A stretch of DNA of 15,046 nucleotides from Oscillospiraceae bacterium. Its GTDB lineage: Bacteria > Bacillota_A > Clostridia > Oscillospirales > Oscillospiraceae. A program made the position numbers and the translations under genes. The stretch spans positions 1-15,046 of the forward strand of contig JAGBEM010000005.1 in NCBI GenBank assembly GCA_017936985.1. Reading direction: 5' to 3'. Shown here piece after piece: positions 6,526 to 14,525 of this stretch. Below the pieces are notes generated by a model. It was not told where the DNA came from, ran no database searches, and was given only the letters and a program-made list of their open reading frames with translations. How positions within the stretch are numbered: position 1 is the first letter of the stretch; every line of letters begins with the position of its first letter.

Positions 6526-8842
6526 ATGTATAGGATACAAGCTCGACGGTGTAGCCGGCGTTGCGCAGGCCGTTTACCAGACCGGTTTCGCCCAGCACAT
6601 GGGCAAGACCCACGGCGTAGAATACGGTGTTGCCGCTTTCCAGCTGGGTGATGGCAGCACTGAGCATGACGGCATTTCGCTGGGTGATCATAATGTCGTT
6701 ATACTGGTTGTAAAGTGCCAGCTCCTCGCCAGAAAGGCCGGCGTTGTCCGGGAAAATGGCGGCGGTCAGGGCAGCCTCATCCCCCTGACACCAAAGCTCG
6801 TACAATTCCTGGAGGGAATGACAGGAGGCGGTACAGCCTGTGGATACAGTGCCATCCAACAGATTGGACTGGACGGCGTCGGAAAAACCGGTGAGCATAC
6901 GCAGTTGGCCGATACCGGATTCAATATCGATGATGGTCTTATCCTGGGATTTTGCCAGACGCAGAAGCCGCAGGTCTACACCCTTCTGGGTGGAGAGGGA
7001 ATGACTTTGGTTGAGGTAGAAATCCTCCAGCAGACTGTTCCAGACCGCCACTTTCATATAAGGTGCGTTCAAATTGGCATTGCCGCTGGCCAGGATCAGA
7101 TCCATTGCGCTTTGGTACAGCTCGCTGCTTACATGGGATTCTGTGGCAGAGCCGTCGGTATAATAGTAGATTTCGGCAAGCTGCTCCTGCAAGGAGGCAT
7201 CCGCCATTACCTGGCTTTCAAAAGCCAGTGTGTCAAACTCCACAGCCAGGGCGGAGGATGCGCGCAAAGCGTCGGTGATCTGCTGGGGCAGGTAAGCGGT
7301 CCGGTTGTCACCGGCATGGATCGTACCCAGTAGCCACAGCTGTTGGCCGTTGGCACCGGTGGCCTTGTAGAACAGAGGGGTTGCTATTTTCTTGGGGGCG
7401 GTTTCTGTTTCCAGCTCGCCGGTGGCGGTGTAGTAAGCGTCGGTACCGGACAGGGTCAGCGCCTGATCCAGTTGATAAGTCAGCTGATAGGGGACTTCGC
7501 CGAAGGTGTGCACCCGGGCAAAGGAAATGCCCATGGCGGTAGGCAGACCGGTCTGCTTGTTGATGGAAAGATAACCGGCAGCTTCCTTGGTTTCATAGGA
7601 GCTGGCGATGCCGTCCAGATCCATGTTCAAAAATGCGCCGATGTCGGCAGAAAGGTCGTTGCAATATGCCTCGTTGCCGGTAAAGCGAAGAATGTAAAAA
7701 TCACCGGTATCCGTCAATTCTGCGCCGGCAAGATAGCCGGTAGCAAACAGACCGGAGAGGATGGTGTCTTCGATGCTGGTACGCATGGTTTCTTCGGTCA
7801 TGCCGGTCTGGACAGTGGGGTCAGCACCGTTCACGGAGCTGGTGCAGACGCCGTTTGCAAAACGGTAATCCTGGGAGGAATTGGCGGCCTGTCCCCGGTA
7901 ATCGGTGACCTGAATGGTGCTGGTAAGTGCGGCTACCATGTCTTTCCCGGCGCCGCTGATCGCTGCACTGGCCTGGCGGCTGCGGATCAGCGGGATCGCC
8001 TGGCTGTAAATGGTTTCGGAAATGCTGCACTGCATGTCTTGGGCGGTGAAAACAGCGCCCACAGCGCGCATCAAAAGCCGGGGGGCTTCCAGACAGGAGA
8101 GGCTGACAACGTTATCGGTGTGTTCAGGATGGACTGCGGACAGATCCAATGTTTCCGGGGCAGAAACCCGGACGGTGACCTCCAGCGTGTAGCTGGCAGG
8201 ACCGCAGGTGTAGGTTGCATTGTAAGAAGATGCGATCAGATTGCCGGAAGTGTCCATTGTGGCAGTACCGGAGGCGCTGACAAGCACTGCGTAAGCAGAG
8301 CCGGATACCCAGGCTTCCAGTGCGGTGGGGTCAGCAAAGGTGATGACGGAACCGTCGGTATTGGTTTCCATTTCCATGGAGCTGTACAGCGCACCATCCA
8401 ATAGGACTGCAGGCAGCTGCTGGCTTACAAAATCAGCAGCAGATACGCTGGATGCAAAGGTGCAGCCGCTGATCTGGCTGTAGGCGGTGCCCTCGCAGTA
8501 AGTAAGGGTGTGCTCAGCGCTGAGGGTGCCGTAGGTCAAGTCTTCTTCAATGATGGCTTCCATGGTATCTGTACCAATGCCGCTGAAAGAGGCGGTGCCG
8601 GTGGCTTTTTCGCTGTAGTTCTGTCCGCCAACGGTGCGTATTTCCGAAAGGGTATAGTCCAGGATCTGGTTGGAAGCCGTCAGAATGTCTTCTCTTGCCT
8701 GGGTATAGCGCTCCTGAACGGAAAGCGCAGGTGCGATGGTTTCAGTGGGCTGCGTATCTTCGGGCTTTTCGGAACAGCCAAACATACCGAGAAGAAACAC
8801 AGCGCACAGAAAAGCGGCGATCAGCTGTAATGCAGTTTTCAT
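6524..8842 (-). CDS. Lipoprotein with duplicated LolA-like modules and C-terminal TraB/GumN domain
   Basis: The product has 772 residues. A lipoprotein-type signal (KTALQLIAAFLCAVFLLGMFGC) suggests lipidation at C23, though MFG before the cysteine is not ideal. Two similar beta-rich modules follow, about 40-255 and 260-480. They share motifs such as MDTSGNLIASSYNATYT and INKQTGLPTAMGISF and resemble LolA/LppX-type lipoprotein folds. Residues about 490-770 are a TraB/GumN (Tiki-like) domain with the signature GTIH (506-509) and GLAH (745-748). In the Tiki branch such residues bind metal for proteolysis. The bacterial role is unknown. The ATG at 8842 is preceded by AAGGAGA at seven bases; the frame could be extended 32 residues upstream, but that would hide the signal peptide. 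It is transcribed alone from its own promoter. Confidence 0.85.
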   Translation of the reverse strand: MKTALQLIAAFLCAVFLLGMFGCSEKPEDTQPTETIAPALSVQERYTQAREDILTASNQILDYTLSEIRTVGGQNYSEKATGTASFSGIGTDTMEAIIEEDLTYGTLSAEHTLTYCEGTAYSQISGCTFASSVSAADFVSQQLPAVLLDGALYSSMEMETNTDGSVITFADPTALEAWVSGSAYAVLVSASGTATMDTSGNLIASSYNATYTCGPASYTLEVTVRVSAPETLDLSAVHPEHTDNVVSLSCLEAPRLLMRAVGAVFTAQDMQCSISETIYSQAIPLIRSRQASAAISGAGKDMVAALTSTIQVTDYRGQAANSSQDYRFANGVCTSSVNGADPTVQTGMTEETMRTSIEDTILSGLFATGYLAGAELTDTGDFYILRFTGNEAYCNDLSADIGAFLNMDLDGIASSYETKEAAGYLSINKQTGLPTAMGISFARVHTFGEVPYQLTYQLDQALTLSGTDAYYTATGELETETAPKKIATPLFYKATGANGQQLWLLGTIHAGDNRTAYLPQQITDALRASSALAVEFDTLAFESQVMADASLQEQLAEIYYYTDGSATESHVSSELYQSAMDLILASGNANLNAPYMKVAVWNSLLEDFYLNQSHSLSTQKGVDLRLLRLAKSQDKTIIDIESGIGQLRMLTGFSDAVQSNLLDGTVSTGCTASCHSLQELYELWCQGDEAALTAAIFPDNAGLSGEELALYNQYNDIMITQRNAVMLSAAITQLESGNTVFYAVGLAHVLGETGLVNGLRNAGYTVELVSYT

Positions 8843-8891
8843 AAAGAATCTCCTTATCGAATGACGTAAGTGTCGATCTTTGGATAGCTGC

Positions 8892-8920
8892 ATCATAGCA
8901 GAAATGCGTATAAATGTCAA
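8892..8920 (-). promoter_or_regulatory. Consensus sigma-70 promoter of the TraB-domain gene
   Basis: On the minus strand TTGACA (8915-8920) and TATGAT (8892-8897) are 17 bases apart, and TGC directly before the -10 gives an extended -10. The leader before the start codon at 8842 is about 45 bases. Confidence 0.9.
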
Positions 8921-8937
8921 ATTTGTAACCTTTTGCA

Positions 8938-8976
8938 CAAGAAAACTGCGGCAGGGACGCGCCTCTGCCGCAGTTT
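8938..8976 (-). terminator. Terminator of tex
   Basis: AAAACTGCGGCAG (8942-8954) and CTGCCGCAGTTTT (8964-8976) form a 13-bp perfect stem around a nine-base loop. On the minus strand it follows the tex stop by about a dozen bases and ends in TTTTC. It also insulates the next promoter from read-through. Confidence 0.85.
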
Positions 8977-8987
8977 TAAACCTTCAT

Positions 8988-11114
8988 TTATGCTTTTGCC
9001 TGCTTCATGCTCAGACCGATGCGGTGGCGCTTTTCATCCACGGAAAGGACGAGTACCTTCACCACGTCGCCTACCTTTACCGCTTCGCTGGGGTGGCGCA
9101 GCCGGCGGTTCGCAACCTCGGAAATGTGGACAAGGCCGTCCTGATGAACGCCGATGTCAACGAATACGCCGAAGTCAATGACATTGCGTACAGTGCCGGT
9201 CAGCTCCATGCCGGGCTTCAGGTCTTTCATTTCCAGGACATCCTTGCGCAGGATGGGGGCCGGCAGCTCGTCACGGGGATCCCGGCCAGGCTTGCTCAGC
9301 TCCTTGACGATGTCCAGCAGCGTAGGTTCGCCTACGCCACATTCGGCAGCGGCTTTGGAAATGCCGTAGCTTTCCAGCTTGGCGGCAAGGTCTTCTTTTT
9401 TGCAGTCCAGCAGCTTCAGCAGCTGTTTGGCAGCGGCATAGGATTCCGGATGGACACCGGTATTGTCCAGCAGTTCCTTGCTCTCGGGAACCCGGAGGAA
9501 GCCTGCGCACTGCTCAAAAGCCTTGGGACCCAGCTTGGGGACTTTTTTCAGCTGGGCGCGGCTGCCAAAGGGGCCGTTTTCTTCCCGGTAGGCTACGATG
9601 TTTTTGGCGGTGGTGGCACTTAAACCGGAAACCTGCTGCAAAAGAGAGCGGGAAGCGGTATTGACATCCACGCCCACAGCGTTCACGCAGTCTTCGACTA
9701 CGCCGTTCAAAGCGGTATCCAGCTCCTTCTGAGGGCAGTCGTGCTGATACTGACCCACGCCGATGGCCTTGGGGTCGATCTTAACAAGCTCGGCCAGAGG
9801 ATCCTGCAGCCGCCGGGCAATGGAAACCGCAGAGCGCAGGTTTACATCGTATTCCGGGAATTCCTCTGCAGCCAGAGGGGAAGCGGAGTATACGGACGCA
9901 CCGGCTTCGTTGACGATCATATAGCTGGCGTCGGGGAAGCTGTGCAGAAGCTCTACGGTCATGGCTTCGGTCTCCCGGGAGGCGGTGCCGTTGCCAATAG
10001 CGATGTGCTGTACCTTATGGGCGCGCATCAGACCGGAGAGGATGACGATGGCTTCCTGTTTTTTCTTCTCGCTGAAGGTGGGGTACACCACAGAGGTTGC
10101 CAGCACCTTGCCGGTGGGATCAACGACTGCGACTTTGCAGCCGTTGCGGTATCCGGGGTCAAGACCCATGGTCACACAGCCCTTGACCGGGGGCTGCATC
10201 AAAAGGGGCTTCAAATTCAGCGCAAAATTCTGGATCGCGCCGCTGTAAGCCCGTTCGGAAAGGTCGCTGCGGACTTCTCTCTGGACGGAGGGGAAGATCA
10301 GACGCTCGTAAGCATCCTCGGCGGCTGCCCGGACAAACTGGGAGACGGTGGATGTAGGCTTCAGCGCGGCACGGATAACACAGGCAGCGCCTTCGTTGCC
10401 GGGCAGCACCACATTGGGCTTCAAAATTCCCTCTTTTTCGCCCCGGTTGATGGCCAGGATCTGGTGATCCAGCAGCCGGGAAACAGGCTGGGAGAAGTCA
10501 TAATACAGCCGGTAGACACTGTCGGTGTCCGGGTCCTCTGCGTGGCAGGTCAGCACCGCTTTCCGGCTGATCAGCTCCCGCAGACTCTTGCGGATAGCTG
10601 CGTCGTCGGACAGGTCTTCTGCGATGATGTCAGAGGCACCGGCTAGGGCATCTTCCACCGTTTCCACGCCTTTTTCGGGGTTTACATAAACTTGAGCCAA
10701 AAGGGCAGGATCCTGTCCATCCTGAGCAAAAATCGCCGCTGCCAAAGGCTCTAAGCCCTTTTCCCGGGCGATGGAGCCACGGGTACGGCGCTTCTGCTTG
10801 TAGGGGCGGTACAGGTCTTCCACTTCCGCCAGTGTGGCGGCATTATCGATGGCGGCGGACAGTTCGTCTGTCAGCTTGCCCTGGTTTTCGATAGAGTTTT
10901 TCACTTCGTCCCGGCGCTGCTGCAGATTGCGCAGATAGGTCAGCCGCGTCTCCAGGGTGCGAAGCACGGTGTCATCCATGGCGCCGTGCATTTCCTTGCG
11001 GTATCGGGCAATGAAGGGGATGGTATTGCCCTCGTCCATGAGAGAGATGACATTTTCGATATATTCCAGCTTCTGCCCCAGTTCGGCAGAGAGGATCTGA
11101 GAAATCGTTTGCAT
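8988..11114 (-). CDS. tex: Tex family RNA-binding transcriptional accessory protein
   Basis: The 708-residue product has the full Tex domain order. An N-terminal helical region (1-200) contains GNTIPFIARYRKEMHGAMDD and DLYRPYKQKRRTR. A YqgF/RNase H-like domain starts at MGLDPGYRNGCKVAVVD (316-332). A helix-hairpin-helix pair spans about 490-550 (NTASRSLLQQVSGLS). A C-terminal S1 RNA-binding domain spans about 635-704 (LTGTVRNVIDFGVFVDIGVHQDGLVHIS region). Tex binds nucleic acid and affects transcription and RNA turnover, and it is widely conserved in Firmicutes. The start ATG is preceded by AAGGAGT at seven bases. It is transcribed alone between its own promoter and terminator. Length and motifs look intact. 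Confidence 0.95.
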   Translation of the reverse strand: MQTISQILSAELGQKLEYIENVISLMDEGNTIPFIARYRKEMHGAMDDTVLRTLETRLTYLRNLQQRRDEVKNSIENQGKLTDELSAAIDNAATLAEVEDLYRPYKQKRRTRGSIAREKGLEPLAAAIFAQDGQDPALLAQVYVNPEKGVETVEDALAGASDIIAEDLSDDAAIRKSLRELISRKAVLTCHAEDPDTDSVYRLYYDFSQPVSRLLDHQILAINRGEKEGILKPNVVLPGNEGAACVIRAALKPTSTVSQFVRAAAEDAYERLIFPSVQREVRSDLSERAYSGAIQNFALNLKPLLMQPPVKGCVTMGLDPGYRNGCKVAVVDPTGKVLATSVVYPTFSEKKKQEAIVILSGLMRAHKVQHIAIGNGTASRETEAMTVELLHSFPDASYMIVNEAGASVYSASPLAAEEFPEYDVNLRSAVSIARRLQDPLAELVKIDPKAIGVGQYQHDCPQKELDTALNGVVEDCVNAVGVDVNTASRSLLQQVSGLSATTAKNIVAYREENGPFGSRAQLKKVPKLGPKAFEQCAGFLRVPESKELLDNTGVHPESYAAAKQLLKLLDCKKEDLAAKLESYGISKAAAECGVGEPTLLDIVKELSKPGRDPRDELPAPILRKDVLEMKDLKPGMELTGTVRNVIDFGVFVDIGVHQDGLVHISEVANRRLRHPSEAVKVGDVVKVLVLSVDEKRHRIGLSMKQAKA

Positions 11115-11146
11115 TGGGTTACTCCTTATATTCAGTATCGGAGCAT

Positions 11147-11155
11147 ATCATAGCA
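11147..11155 (-). promoter_or_regulatory. Extended -10 promoter element for tex
   Basis: TGCTATGAT on the minus strand, about 35 bases before the tex start codon. No good -35 element is visible at the right distance, so it would depend on the extended -10. The same TGCTATGAT is used by the TraB-domain gene promoter. Confidence 0.5.
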
Positions 11156-11176
11156 CAAAATCAGGAAAATGGGAAG

Positions 11177-11208
11177 TAAAAAATCCGCCCCATTTACCGG
11201 GGCGGATT
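11177..11208 (-). terminator. Terminator of the M56 metallopeptidase gene
   Basis: AATCCGCCCC (11182-11191) and GGGGCGGATT (11199-11208) form a perfect 10-bp stem with a seven-base loop. On the minus strand the stem runs into TTTTTT. It lies nine bases beyond the stop codon of the M56 gene. Confidence 0.9.
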
Positions 11209-11216
11209 CAGAAAGA

Positions 11217-14200
11217 TTACAGGGGTTTGATGGCGTTCAGAAGTATCTGCGCTGTTTCGGAGTGCTGTTTGTTGGCGGAAAGATCCCGGATGCTTTCGCA
11301 CAGGGCGCGATAGCTTTCGGTTTCTTCAGAGGGATGCAGGGCATAGTTGATGGAACTGGCGACCCGGGTAATGGTGGCGTTCTCCTCCTTGGACAGCATA
11401 CTGACAAATTCCTGGGGTGCAAGGAAGAAGCATTCTTTCAGAATGGTAGACCACTCATCGGCGTAAGCGCCGTCAGTTTGCAGGTGGAAGAGCCAGTGGT
11501 AGGCATCCGCGTCGGTGCTCTCAAAGCCGTAGATATCCATGTTGGTATAGGGGAGGGTAAAGGTTTGGTCAGTATCATGCACATGGAAGGTGAGCATCAG
11601 CGTGCCGTCGCTGCTCAAATACAAAGTGTTGCTTTGCATGGCAAAGGTGTCGAAGGCCAGGTTTTGCAGCAATTTGGCCTGGTCGTCGGCATTGTCCAAG
11701 GGGTTAGCTTTGTAGTACTCGATCAGATCATGGGTGCGGTGCTGCAGGAAGGCCGGGTAGCTTTCGTTCAGGTGCTGTTTGGCAAGCTCTGCGGTGGTAA
11801 CATTTTTTCCGGTTGACACATCCAGCATCCAGGTAGAATTAAGAGCAAGACCCGCATAGTCTTCCTGGGTGATCTGGACAGTCAGAACATGATTGTAAAG
11901 ATATGTGGTGTAGTGGATGCTCTTGAAGGATGGCGTGCTTTTCTGATCAAAGGAATAACGGGCAGCTTGCACACGGTACTGGAATGTCTGACGAATTGCT
12001 TCGTTGATAGCGATAGCGTCGGTGCTGAAAGGTGTAATGGCGGGTAGCCGGACGGAGCAGGTGAAGGCATTTCCGTCGCCGGCATCCCAGGAGATACTAT
12101 AGTCGTAGATGGTGGATACCAATGTTTCCGCACTCAGGACATCCGGCTTACTGCAGAGCACGATGCTGGAGGGGATGTCCGGCATCAGCAGTGTAGAGTC
12201 TATAGGCTTGCTGCTTTTGGTGTGGTTACAGGCTTCCCGGACAGTAGGAACTTCACCTTTATTAGTAGAACTTATGGAGTTTTCACCGTATGGTTCAGGG
12301 TAGTCCTCTTTTAGCTGCATGAGATCATGGATCGTCAGATAACCCAATTCATATGCTTCCGTCAGAGAATAGAATTTGCCCTGGTGGTAAGCATAGGGGT
12401 GCTGATAATCACAGTATGTGAATGTGATGCTGCCTACGGTCTCACTGGTTACTGCTTGAGGATATTCATAAGGGCCATCTACGAACACCACATAGGTGTC
12501 GCTGAATGCGCCCCGGAAGCGCAGGGACAGGTCAGCGGTGGTGTAATGCTCTCGGAAAGCATCATCTTCCACGGTGTTATAGTAGGCTTCCATGATCTCC
12601 TTTTCGATGGTGATCTCTGTTTCGGAAGAGGTAGTGTGGTTACAGGCTGCCCGAACAATGGGGATCGTCCCTTGGGAGGAATGATCAGTATTGTCGTAGT
12701 CTTCCTTTAGCGCCAGCAGTTCGGCTTTGGTCATGAGCCCCAGATCGTAGGCTTCCTGCAGCGTGTGGAAGCGGCCCTGGTGATAGGCGTACATAGTCTG
12801 CGTGCTGTGGTACTCAAAACTAACGCCGGCCACTGTTTCGGTCCAATCAAGATCTCCATGTTCAAACGGCCCATCCACGAAGACCGCATACAGATCGCTA
12901 AATGCGCCCCGGTAACGTACACACAGATCATCGGCGGTATAACTTGTATCGGAATACCATTTCATATAAGCCTGCCGGATCTCTTCGTCGATGGTGATCT
13001 CTGTATTCGGGGGTGTGGTGTGGGTGCAGGGCTGCCGGATGGTGGGAACTTCGCCCTTGTTGGAGTAGGAGTCTAACGAAGTACCGCCGCATGCAAGATA
13101 GTTTTCCTTTAGCTGCATCACATCATCCATTGTCAGATAGCCCAGTTCGTAGGCTTCTGCCAGAGAATAAAAGCTGCCCTGATGGTATGCTTTCATCCTG
13201 TGTGAGTCCGGATATCTGAATGTGACGCCACCCACGACATCGCTGCACATCATTGTTAGATATGCATAAGGACCATCTACAAATACCACATAGGTATCGC
13301 TGAAGATGCCCCGGAAGCGCAGGGACAGGTCAGCGGTGGTGTAATGCTCTCGGAAAGCATCGTCTTCCACAGTGTTATAGTAGGCTTCAATGATCTCTTC
13401 TTCAATGGACTGCTCTGGGGCATCACCATAACCTGCAAAGGCACAGCCGGTGATGATGGCAACGGCCAGCGCCAAACAAATGGCAGCGGCAAGGATGATT
13501 TTCGGCTTTTTCACGATGCAGTTCACCCTTTCTTTCAGTTGCTCCTTGGTTTCGTGCATGGCGGTAGCAGTCTCCAGAAAACGGCGGGGGGAAACGGAAT
13601 TGGCAACCATGTCCACCAGGGTCTTTCCGTAGGCCAGACGCTCCTGCTCACCAAGTTTTTTGATCACACTTTCGTCGCAGGCAAGCTCGCAGTCCCGTTT
13701 GGACAGGCCTGCGGCCAACCAAACCAGAGGGTTGAACCAGTAGATGCACAGGCACAGACAGCGAACCAGTGCCCAGATATGATCTGCGTGATGCAAATGA
13801 GTCAGCTCGTGGGTCAGCACATGACGGCGGACTTGGCTGTCCTCTGTACAAATCGGTGTCAGATAGATGGTGGGCTTTACAATTCCAAACAGGCAGGGAG
13901 AAGACAAACTGCCGTCCACTTTTACGGTTACCGGGCAATCCGGGATCTCCATGGCTTTGGCGGTACGCTTCAGATTCTGGTGGAAGGTGATGTTGATGCA
14001 CAAAAACCAGATCGCCATGGCGATCATACCCACGATCCAGACGACAACAGCCGCCTGCCCCAAGGTAGGGGCGGTGATGGCATGTGCCACATCTGCTTCC
14101 AAGCGATCCTGCACAACGGGAAGCACGATGTCCTGACCCTCATGCTCTTTGATGACCTGTTGGTAAATTTCCTCGACCGGACGATCGTTTTGGATAAGCT

Positions 14201-14525
14201 GCTGTTCCAGTTCAGTCTGCACGTCGGGGATAAAGACCGTGTGACCGCTGTAGATGTAATCGGTGATGACCTGCTGGTACACTTCCTCCCGGGAAGGGCC
14301 GGAAATGGGATTCCGGGCTGCCTCAGTGATGACTTCGGTGACGGGTTTGGTCTGGCTGAGAATGCTGAACCGGAAGCTGCCAAACTGCACCGGGATCAGC
14401 AGACGCAGAGCCACCAAAAGCCACATACCGTAGATCAAACGGTGGCTGACTCTCTTACGAAAGATGGCCCGCAGAAGGATCAGCGCCAGGATCATGACAG
14501 AAGATGTGAGGATGATCTCGTTCAT
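11217..14525 (-). CDS. BlaR1-like M56 metallopeptidase with three ectodomain repeats
   Basis: The product has 1102 residues, far longer than BlaR1 (about 580-600). Residues 1-363 form the M56 core: membrane segments near 3-21, 31-48, 157-180, 253-272 and 342-362; the zinc motif HELTH (H239, E240, H243); and the downstream RDCELACDE motif (277-285). In BlaR1 and MecR1 this domain cleaves or triggers removal of a BlaI/MecI repressor after an outside signal. The extracellular part has no penicillin-binding domain. It has three copies of a module of about 120 residues (about 376-500, 512-628, 640-766), each with RFRG/RYRG-FSD-Y-FVDGP, AYHQG-F-L-EAY-LG-T and a closing C-x-H-T. A C-terminal domain (about 795-1040) loosely recalls DUF4163/DUF3298 (PdaC/RsiV-type). 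Start overlaps the BlaI-like stop (ATGA), so the pair is translationally coupled. Confidence 0.85.
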   Translation of the reverse strand: MNEIILTSSVMILALILLRAIFRKRVSHRLIYGMWLLVALRLLIPVQFGSFRFSILSQTKPVTEVITEAARNPISGPSREEVYQQVITDYIYSGHTVFIPDVQTELEQQLIQNDRPVEEIYQQVIKEHEGQDIVLPVVQDRLEADVAHAITAPTLGQAAVVVWIVGMIAMAIWFLCINITFHQNLKRTAKAMEIPDCPVTVKVDGSLSSPCLFGIVKPTIYLTPICTEDSQVRRHVLTHELTHLHHADHIWALVRCLCLCIYWFNPLVWLAAGLSKRDCELACDESVIKKLGEQERLAYGKTLVDMVANSVSPRRFLETATAMHETKEQLKERVNCIVKKPKIILAAAICLALAVAIITGCAFAGYGDAPEQSIEEEIIEAYYNTVEDDAFREHYTTADLSLRFRGIFSDTYVVFVDGPYAYLTMMCSDVVGGVTFRYPDSHRMKAYHQGSFYSLAEAYELGYLTMDDVMQLKENYLACGGTSLDSYSNKGEVPTIRQPCTHTTPPNTEITIDEEIRQAYMKWYSDTSYTADDLCVRYRGAFSDLYAVFVDGPFEHGDLDWTETVAGVSFEYHSTQTMYAYHQGRFHTLQEAYDLGLMTKAELLALKEDYDNTDHSSQGTIPIVRAACNHTTSSETEITIEKEIMEAYYNTVEDDAFREHYTTADLSLRFRGAFSDTYVVFVDGPYEYPQAVTSETVGSITFTYCDYQHPYAYHQGKFYSLTEAYELGYLTIHDLMQLKEDYPEPYGENSISSTNKGEVPTVREACNHTKSSKPIDSTLLMPDIPSSIVLCSKPDVLSAETLVSTIYDYSISWDAGDGNAFTCSVRLPAITPFSTDAIAINEAIRQTFQYRVQAARYSFDQKSTPSFKSIHYTTYLYNHVLTVQITQEDYAGLALNSTWMLDVSTGKNVTTAELAKQHLNESYPAFLQHRTHDLIEYYKANPLDNADDQAKLLQNLAFDTFAMQSNTLYLSSDGTLMLTFHVHDTDQTFTLPYTNMDIYGFESTDADAYHWLFHLQTDGAYADEWSTILKECFFLAPQEFVSMLSKEENATITRVASSINYALHPSEETESYRALCESIRDLSANKQHSETAQILLNAIKPL
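12468..13385 (-). repeat. Intragenic repeat pair within the M56 gene ectodomain
   Basis: The DNA at 13266-13385 (residues 381-420) and 12468-12587 (residues 647-686) is nearly identical, with about ten differences over 120 bases and more than 50 consecutive identical bases. The encoded segments match at 39 of 40 residues (I407 versus A673). The middle module (about 512-628) is clearly homologous but much more diverged. This shows a recent duplication or gene conversion between modules 1 and 3. Confidence 0.9.

Noticed and set aside
7343..8404. Long plus-strand open frame antisense to the TraB-domain gene
   Set aside because: The Gly-rich translation has no recognisable motif. The opposite strand has a promoter, ribosome site, signal peptide and TraB motifs.
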